NCBI RefSeq assembly: GCF_009650215.1
Contig: NZ_CP045851.1
Span: forward strand, 3,251,001 to 3,315,000
Source: Actinomarinicola tropica
GTDB taxonomy: Bacteria; Actinomycetota; Acidimicrobiia; Acidimicrobiales; SKKL01
Direction: 5' to 3'
DNA length: 64,000 nucleotides
The notes beneath the pieces are model-generated. The model ran no database searches, was not told the DNA's origin, and worked only from the letters and a program-made list of their open reading frames with translations. Numbering within the stretch: position 1 is the stretch's first letter; every line of letters begins with the position of its first letter. The position numbers and the translations under genes were made by a program. Shown here one piece after another: positions 59,756 to 64,000 of the stretch.

Positions 59756-60145
59756 TCACGGCGGTGCGCCGTCGTGCTCGACGCGCATCACCGCGTCGGC
59801 GCTCACCCGGACGTCGCCGAGCAGCGGTCCGACGAGCGGGACGTCGGTCGGCATGTCGTAGGTGACCCGCACCCGCACCCGTCCGGACCCGGCGTCGGTG
59901 ACGTCGACCTGCACGCGGTCGGCACGTAGGGGCGTGCCGCCGACGACCGCCGCCTCGGGCGCACTCGGTCGCGGATCGACTGCGGCGGCTCGCACGGCCT
60001 CGCGCGCCGCGTGGACCACGAGCAGGTGCGTGTGCACGATGAGCCCGATCTGCACGACGGCGAGCAGGAGGGTGCACACCAGCGGGAGGACGAGGGCCAG
60101 CTCGACCGCGGCCTGGCCCCCGTCGTCCCGGTGGCGACCCCTCAC
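59756..60145 (-). CDS. TadE-like pseudopilin/pilus assembly protein
   Basis: 129 residues. The N-terminus has a short basic stretch and DDGGQAAVELALVLPLVCTLLLAVVQIGLIV, a TadE-type class III leader with cleavage expected after the Gly of GGQ. The rest is a small beta-rich extracytoplasmic domain (about 45-125). It is expected to act with the Flp pilin in pilus biogenesis. GTG 60145 overlaps the pilin stop (GTGA). TadG and further TadE-like genes usually follow, but here only one is seen before the unrelated DUF1206 gene. Confidence 0.8.
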   Translation of the reverse strand: MRGRHRDDGGQAAVELALVLPLVCTLLLAVVQIGLIVHTHLLVVHAAREAVRAAAVDPRPSAPEAAVVGGTPLRADRVQVDVTDAGSGRVRVRVTYDMPTDVPLVGPLLGDVRVSADAVMRVEHDGAPP

Positions 60146-60384
60146 GTCAGCTTGTCGAGGATGGAGTCGACGACGCCGTCGAGGAGCTGGGTGATCTTGT
60201 CGGTGTCCTTCGCCCACTTGGCGACCATCACCGCCACCGCCGCGGCACCGAGCATGACGAGGGCGTACTCGGCCGTGCTCTGGCCGCGGTCGTCGGCGCG
60301 CGCCATCGCGTGGGCGACGCGGCAGCGGATGGCGACGACGCAGCGCAGGACGGCGTCGTCGAGCAGGGACAGGGATGCGGACAT
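60142..60384 (-). CDS. DUF4244/Flp-type pilin, 80 residues
   Basis: The major pilin candidate of the Tad locus. A cytoplasmic leader of about 33 residues ends in DDRG, followed by QSTAEYALVMLGAAAVAVMVAKW, a Flp-pilin helix with the conserved Glu and Tyr. Prepilin peptidase should cut after the Gly. The short C-terminus (KDTDKITQLLDGVVDSILDKL) is amphipathic. This DUF4244-type pilin is conserved in actinobacteria. ATG 60384 is the start, and the gene couples to the TadE-like gene. No prepilin peptidase gene lies in the window. Confidence 0.85.
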   Translation of the reverse strand: MSASLSLLDDAVLRCVVAIRCRVAHAMARADDRGQSTAEYALVMLGAAAVAVMVAKWAKDTDKITQLLDGVVDSILDKLT

Positions 60385-60438
60385 TCGGAGACCTCCGTGG
60401 ACGGTGGGACGTTGGAGTGCGGATGGAGGGGAAGGCGG

Positions 60439-61227
60439 TCAGACCGGCAGTCCGTCGAGCGCCCCGACGAGGAGCGGCACGACCGTGAGCAGGCCGAAGG
60501 CGGGGAGGACGCACACGACGAGGGGGAAGAGGAGGACGACCGGCAGTCGACGGGCCCGCTCCTCGGCGGCGCGGCGTCGCTCCGTCCGCACCTCGGACGC
60601 GAGGCGTTCGAGGGCGGGGACGATGGCGGTGCCGTCGCGGAGCGACCCCGCCAGCACCCGGACGAGGGGACGCACCTCCTCGCCCACCTGGCGCGGGAGC
60701 TCGGCGACGGCGTCGGCGAGCGACACGCCGCGGCCGGTGAGCTCGTGGGCCCGCCGCAGCGCCACGGCGACCTCACCGACCCCGTGCCGTCCGACCGTGG
60801 CGACGGCGAGCGGGACGCTCAGCCCCGAGGAGCTGGCGAGCGTGAGGAGGTCGACGACCTCGGGGAGCTCGTCGACGAGGGCGGCACGCCGCGCACGGGC
60901 CACACGGCGACGCCGGAGCGTCCGGGCGACGCCGGCCACGCCGAGCGCCCCCACCGCCAGGACCGGTTCGACGAGGCCCAGCGCCGCGACGCAGAGGGCG
61001 AGACGGCCGACCGCGCGGTCGGCTGTCGCGTCCGGCGTGCGCCCCAGCGCACGTCGGAGCCGAGCGCCGACCGCCACGGCGGGCGACCGGCGGCGCCGGC
61101 CGGCGGCGAGGGGCGTCCGGAGCGCGGCGATCCGCGCGCCGACCTCGGGCGCCGGCCGGCCAGCCGACGACCACGACGCCGCGAGCGCGGTGGCGGCCCA
61201 CAGGACGGCCAGGGCGCCGGGGCTCAT
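60439..61227 (-). CDS. Type II/IV secretion platform protein, TadC-like
   Basis: 262 residues. An inner-membrane platform of the T2SSF family. A helix at the N-terminus, a cytoplasmic arm, then VDLLTLASSSGLSVPLAVATVGRHG and VADAVAEL-type T2SSF segments (about 110-200) precede two C-terminal helices (LPVVLLFPLVVCVLPAFGLLTVVPLL). It pairs with the TadB-like protein to couple the motor to pilin assembly. ATG 61227 overlaps the TadB-like stop (ATGA). It is somewhat shorter than proteobacterial TadC. Confidence 0.82.
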   Translation of the reverse strand: MSPGALAVLWAATALAASWSSAGRPAPEVGARIAALRTPLAAGRRRRSPAVAVGARLRRALGRTPDATADRAVGRLALCVAALGLVEPVLAVGALGVAGVARTLRRRRVARARRAALVDELPEVVDLLTLASSSGLSVPLAVATVGRHGVGEVAVALRRAHELTGRGVSLADAVAELPRQVGEEVRPLVRVLAGSLRDGTAIVPALERLASEVRTERRRAAEERARRLPVVLLFPLVVCVLPAFGLLTVVPLLVGALDGLPV

Positions 61228-62111
61228 CGACGCCTCCGGACGAGTCGGTGCATCCACCACGCCCCGAGGGCGTCGAGGACCAGTCCGACCGCGAGGCACG
61301 CCATCCCTGCCGGCTCCCGGAAGAGGAACGTCGCCACGCGGGGGTCGCCGGCGACGGCGAGCGCGCCGAAGCCCACCGGCGCGAGCACGAGCACGGCCAC
61401 CGAGGCCTTGGCCTGGGTCGCCAGGGCCTGGGCCTCCCGATCGAGGGCGGCGTGGTCGCGCAGCGTGGCGGCGACGCCGTCGACCGCCCGAGCCGGGGCG
61501 GCGCCGGTCTCGGCCCCCACGAGCAGCGCGACCGCGGCCAGCCGAACGGGCGGCACGGGGTGCGCGGCGACGAGGTCGGCGAGGGCGCCGTCGAGCGAGC
61601 GTCCTCGGTCGACACGGGTGGCGACCTCGGCGAGGAGCGGTCCCGCCGGTCCGACGTCGACCTGGGCCAGGCCGCGGAGCGCCTGGTGCACCGAGGCCCC
61701 GGCGCGGCAGGCGCGGGCGACGGCGTCGAGGGCCTCCGGCACCGAGCGGACGAGGCGGTCCTCGCGGCGGTGGCCGAGCGCCGCCAGCACGACGACCCCT
61801 GCGCCTGCCGCGCCCAGACCGGCGACCACCGAGGCCGTGGGCCCGCCCACCCGCCATCCGCCCAGCGCGGCGCAGGCGACGGCGAGGCGCGCACCGGTCC
61901 ACCACCGCTCGACCGGTGCGAGGTCGGCGTCGACGGCGCGGCGGGCGAACCACGCGGGCACCGCGCGGAAGGCCGAGCCGGGCGCGGCGCCAGGCGCCGC
62001 GGTCGCGGGCACGGGACGACGGCGGTCGGGGCGGGGGTGGTCCGGCCGCACGACGACGGCGAGGACGGCGACGACCGCGCCCGCCGCCGCCATGGGCGCG
62101 AGCGCGCTCAC
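61224..62111 (-). CDS. Type II/IV secretion platform protein, TadB-like
   Basis: 295 residues. T2SSF-family inner-membrane platform protein. Helices near residues 5-22, 80-110 and at the C-terminus frame the cytoplasmic domain with VPEALDAVARACRAGASVHQAL and AAVALLVGAETGAAPARAVDGVA, the typical GxxPxxA/TG repeat. It lies between the CpaF ATPase and the TadC-like gene, with 4-bp overlaps on both sides, so the four assembly genes form a tightly coupled set. GTG 62111 is the start. Confidence 0.83.
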   Translation of the reverse strand: MSALAPMAAAGAVVAVLAVVVRPDHPRPDRRRPVPATAAPGAAPGSAFRAVPAWFARRAVDADLAPVERWWTGARLAVACAALGGWRVGGPTASVVAGLGAAGAGVVVLAALGHRREDRLVRSVPEALDAVARACRAGASVHQALRGLAQVDVGPAGPLLAEVATRVDRGRSLDGALADLVAAHPVPPVRLAAVALLVGAETGAAPARAVDGVAATLRDHAALDREAQALATQAKASVAVLVLAPVGFGALAVAGDPRVATFLFREPAGMACLAVGLVLDALGAWWMHRLVRRRR

Positions 62112-63256
62112 CCCACGGCCCGCCCGGGTCGCGTCGGCGTGGCGACCACCTGGTCGCCGCGCACGAGCGGCCGGCACCGCACGCCGCCCACCTCGTCGCC
62201 GACCGGTTCGCCCACGGCCACGATGCGCCGACCGCCGTCGGAGGTGCGTCCGACCTGCACGACGACGTCGATCGCCGACGCGAGTTGCTCGCGCACGGCG
62301 TGGAGGGGCAGCTCGATCCCCGCGAGCAGGCTCAGCGTCTCCACGCGCCGGAGCGCGTCGTCGGGGCTGTTGGCGTGGCACGTCGAGAGGGAGCCGTCGT
62401 GGCCCGTGTTCATCGCCTGCAACATGTCGAGGGCCTCGGGCCCGCGCACCTCGCCGACGACGATGCGGTCGGGACGCATCCGGAGGGCCGTGCGCACCAG
62501 CTCGCGGATCGTGACCGCGCCGTGCCCCTCGGCGTTGGCCGGCCGCGACTCGAGGCGCACGACGTGCTCGCCGGGCAGCCGGAGCTCGGCGGCGTCCTCG
62601 ATCGTGAGGACGCGCTCGGACACCGGGATCGCCGCGGCGAGGGCGTTGAGGAGCGTGGTCTTGCCCGCGCCGGTGCCGCCGGACACGACCACGTTGCGAC
62701 GCGCGAGGACCGCAGCGCGCAGCAGCTCGACCACCGGCGGCGGGGCGAACGCCTCCAACGGCACGGCGCGGGCGCCGAACCGGCGGACCGTGAGGCACGG
62801 GCCGTCGACGGCGAGCGGGCGGACCACGGCGTGGACCCGGGAGCCGTCCGGCAGCCGTGCGTCGACCATCGGGGAGCTGCGGTCGACGCGCAGCCCGAGG
62901 GGAGCGACGATGCGCTCGACGAGGCGCAGCGCGGTGGGTTCGTCGATCAGCAGGTCGGTGGCCTCGACGCGGCCGGCGCGCTCGACCCACACCCGGCCGC
63001 CGCCGTTCAGCATCACCTCGGTGACCGTCGGGTCGGCGAGCAGGGGGTCGAGCGGACCCAACCCGTGCACCCGGGCCGCCACGGCGTCGACCACTGCCGC
63101 CTCCGACGCCGGGCCGAGCAGCGGCGCCTCGGCCCGCACGAGCCGCCGCACGACGTCGATGACGTCGTGCGGGTCGATCGCGGGCCACTCGTCGAGGAGG
63201 CGGCGGTGGAGCGACTCGACGAGCTGCTCGAGGTCGACCGCCGTCATGGCGCTCAT
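62108..63256 (-). CDS. Pilus assembly ATPase CpaF/TadA
   Basis: 382 residues. The hexameric secretion ATPase driving pilin polymerisation. An N-terminal helical domain (about 1-85) is followed by the RecA-like core: LTVRRFGAR, Walker A VVSGGTGAGKTTLLNAL, an Asp box ERVLTIEDAAELRLP, His box STCHANSPDDALRRVE and GMxxA-equivalent LQAMNTGHDGSLSTCH. Its length is near the minimum for CpaF. ATG 63256 overlaps the CpaE-like stop (ATGA). It resembles the actinobacterial TadA encoded next to Ssd in mycobacteria. Confidence 0.92.
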   Translation of the reverse strand: MSAMTAVDLEQLVESLHRRLLDEWPAIDPHDVIDVVRRLVRAEAPLLGPASEAAVVDAVAARVHGLGPLDPLLADPTVTEVMLNGGGRVWVERAGRVEATDLLIDEPTALRLVERIVAPLGLRVDRSSPMVDARLPDGSRVHAVVRPLAVDGPCLTVRRFGARAVPLEAFAPPPVVELLRAAVLARRNVVVSGGTGAGKTTLLNALAAAIPVSERVLTIEDAAELRLPGEHVVRLESRPANAEGHGAVTIRELVRTALRMRPDRIVVGEVRGPEALDMLQAMNTGHDGSLSTCHANSPDDALRRVETLSLLAGIELPLHAVREQLASAIDVVVQVGRTSDGGRRIVAVGEPVGDEVGGVRCRPLVRGDQVVATPTRPGRAVG

Positions 63257-63981
63257 GCCGCCGCTCGCATCGCCCGCTCGAGCCCGCGGGGCAGACGCCG
63301 GGCGAGCAGACCGGCATCGACGGCACGCGCGACGCCGGGGTCGACCGCCACCTCGGCGACGACCGGCACGCCGAGCACCCCCTCGACGTCGGAGCGGTCG
63401 AGGGCCCGACCCGGCTCGGCCACGACGACCGCCGCGCTCGGACGGATGGGTGCCGCCGCGGCCCGGCGCAGCGCCAGGTAGCAGAGGCGGGTGACGAGGA
63501 GCGAGGTGCTCGCACCGGCCGCCACGGACAGCGCGGCGTCGGCGGCGGTGACCGTGCCGCAGTCCACGACCACGGTCCGGTGATCGGCGGCGAGCAGGGG
63601 ACCGAGCACGTCGAGCCGCTCCCGGTCCGTGGCGCCGTGGCCGAGCGGCAGGAGGTCGAGCCCGGGCCGGACCGGGACCTCGAGGCGGGCCAGGGCGTCC
63701 GCCGGCGCCTCCGCGCCCGCCCGGCTCCACTCCGCGACCCCCGGTCCGTCGGGATCAGCGGTCCCGAGCACGGCGGGGAGGTCCCCCGCGAGGTCGACGA
63801 GCAGGACGCCCGGACCGGGACGCGAGGCGATGACGAGAGCGAGGGAGGCGGCGACCACGGTGGTGCCGGATCCACCCTTCGCCGACCAGCAGGACACGAC
63901 CACTTGACCCTCCACGGGGCGCGACGGAGCAACCGGTGGGGGAAGGGTCGGGGAGCGCTCGGATCCTACGGTCGCTGCCAC
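63253..63981 (-). CDS. CpaE/Ssd-like P-loop ATPase, start uncertain
   Basis: 242 residues as called. A MinD/ParA-superfamily ATPase of the CpaE/Ssd type found at the head of actinobacterial tad loci, thought to place pili or septa. The deviant Walker A is SCWSAKGGSGTTVVAASLAL, with VLLVDLAGDLPAVLG as the A'/switch region and VVVDCGTV as Walker B. GTG 63981 is 19 bp from the window edge and the frame stays open to the end, so the real start may lie further upstream. If CpaE, a receiver-like N-terminal domain would be missing here. Confidence 0.8.
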   Translation of the reverse strand: MAATVGSERSPTLPPPVAPSRPVEGQVVVSCWSAKGGSGTTVVAASLALVIASRPGPGVLLVDLAGDLPAVLGTADPDGPGVAEWSRAGAEAPADALARLEVPVRPGLDLLPLGHGATDRERLDVLGPLLAADHRTVVVDCGTVTAADAALSVAAGASTSLLVTRLCYLALRRAAAAPIRPSAAVVVAEPGRALDRSDVEGVLGVPVVAEVAVDPGVARAVDAGLLARRLPRGLERAMRAAA

Positions 63982-64000
63982 CGCCGGACAAGGGGTGGCT

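Overview
This 64 kb window is very GC-rich. It has GTG and TTG starts and many 4-nt ATGA/GTGA gene overlaps. Its gene order closely follows the conserved actinobacterial block known from Mycobacterium tuberculosis: rlmB-like/ispF, radA-disA, clpC, lysS, coaX, panC, DUF2520, folK/folB/folP, ftsH, hpt, tilS, DUF2342 protease, topA, helicase, tad/flp pilus locus with a CpaE/Ssd-like ATPase. This is an actinomycetal chromosome. Order, composition and accessory genes (form II CoxL, LLM oxidoreductase, DUF1206, DUF3263) suit class Acidimicrobiia best, but that placement is inference.

Layout. 1-10.3 kb is mostly accessory: glycerate kinase, LytR_C and DUF3263 proteins, tRNA-Thr(UGU), a thioesterase-like protein, a DUF402 protein, then a plastocyanin-multicopper oxidase fusion divergent from a degenerate receiver-domain protein with a DosR-like palindrome between them, an orphan form II CoxL, and a TetR/acyl-CoA dehydrogenase divergent pair around a perfect 16-bp palindrome. 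10.4-15.5 kb holds rlmB-ispF, a CRP-family regulator, MarR, and disA-radA (c-di-AMP and recombination). 15.6-18.9 kb holds small regulators and a lipoprotein-transmembrane-pseudo-HAD fusion. ClpC (TTG start) and a polyprenyl diphosphate synthase diverge at 21.6 kb.

24.6-32.8 kb is one long leftward run for cofactor synthesis: DUF2520, panC, nadB, LOR/DUF2510 protein, nadC, coaX, lysS and two envelope genes. 34.6-42.1 kb is the second leftward run: small membrane protein, DUF2342 protease, tilS, hpt, ftsH, HAD phosphatase, folP, dead phosphatase-like protein, folB, folK. Between the two runs lies an island at 33.27-34.6 kb. In it an AbiEi-type winged-helix/DUF559 nuclease gene has one 38-nt hairpin element on one side and three 61-bp-spaced copies on the other. 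This is the strongest candidate for something undescribed.

42.2-46.7 kb carries a truncated LivF-like ATPase, the sigR/rsrA redox sigma pair, a DUF4173 membrane protein and a two-component system. 46.8-58.1 kb has tRNA-Thr(CGU), a CopC-CopD-YtkA-like fusion, holB-tmk-MFS-topA, an RsbW/STAS pair and an MrfA-type helicase. 58.2-64 kb has an AlkB-like oxygenase, a DUF1206 protein and a compact Tad pilus operon that runs off the window edge. No CRISPR array, insertion sequence, rRNA or replication origin was seen. The only stretch over 300 bases without a gene is 34313-34615, which holds the hairpin array.
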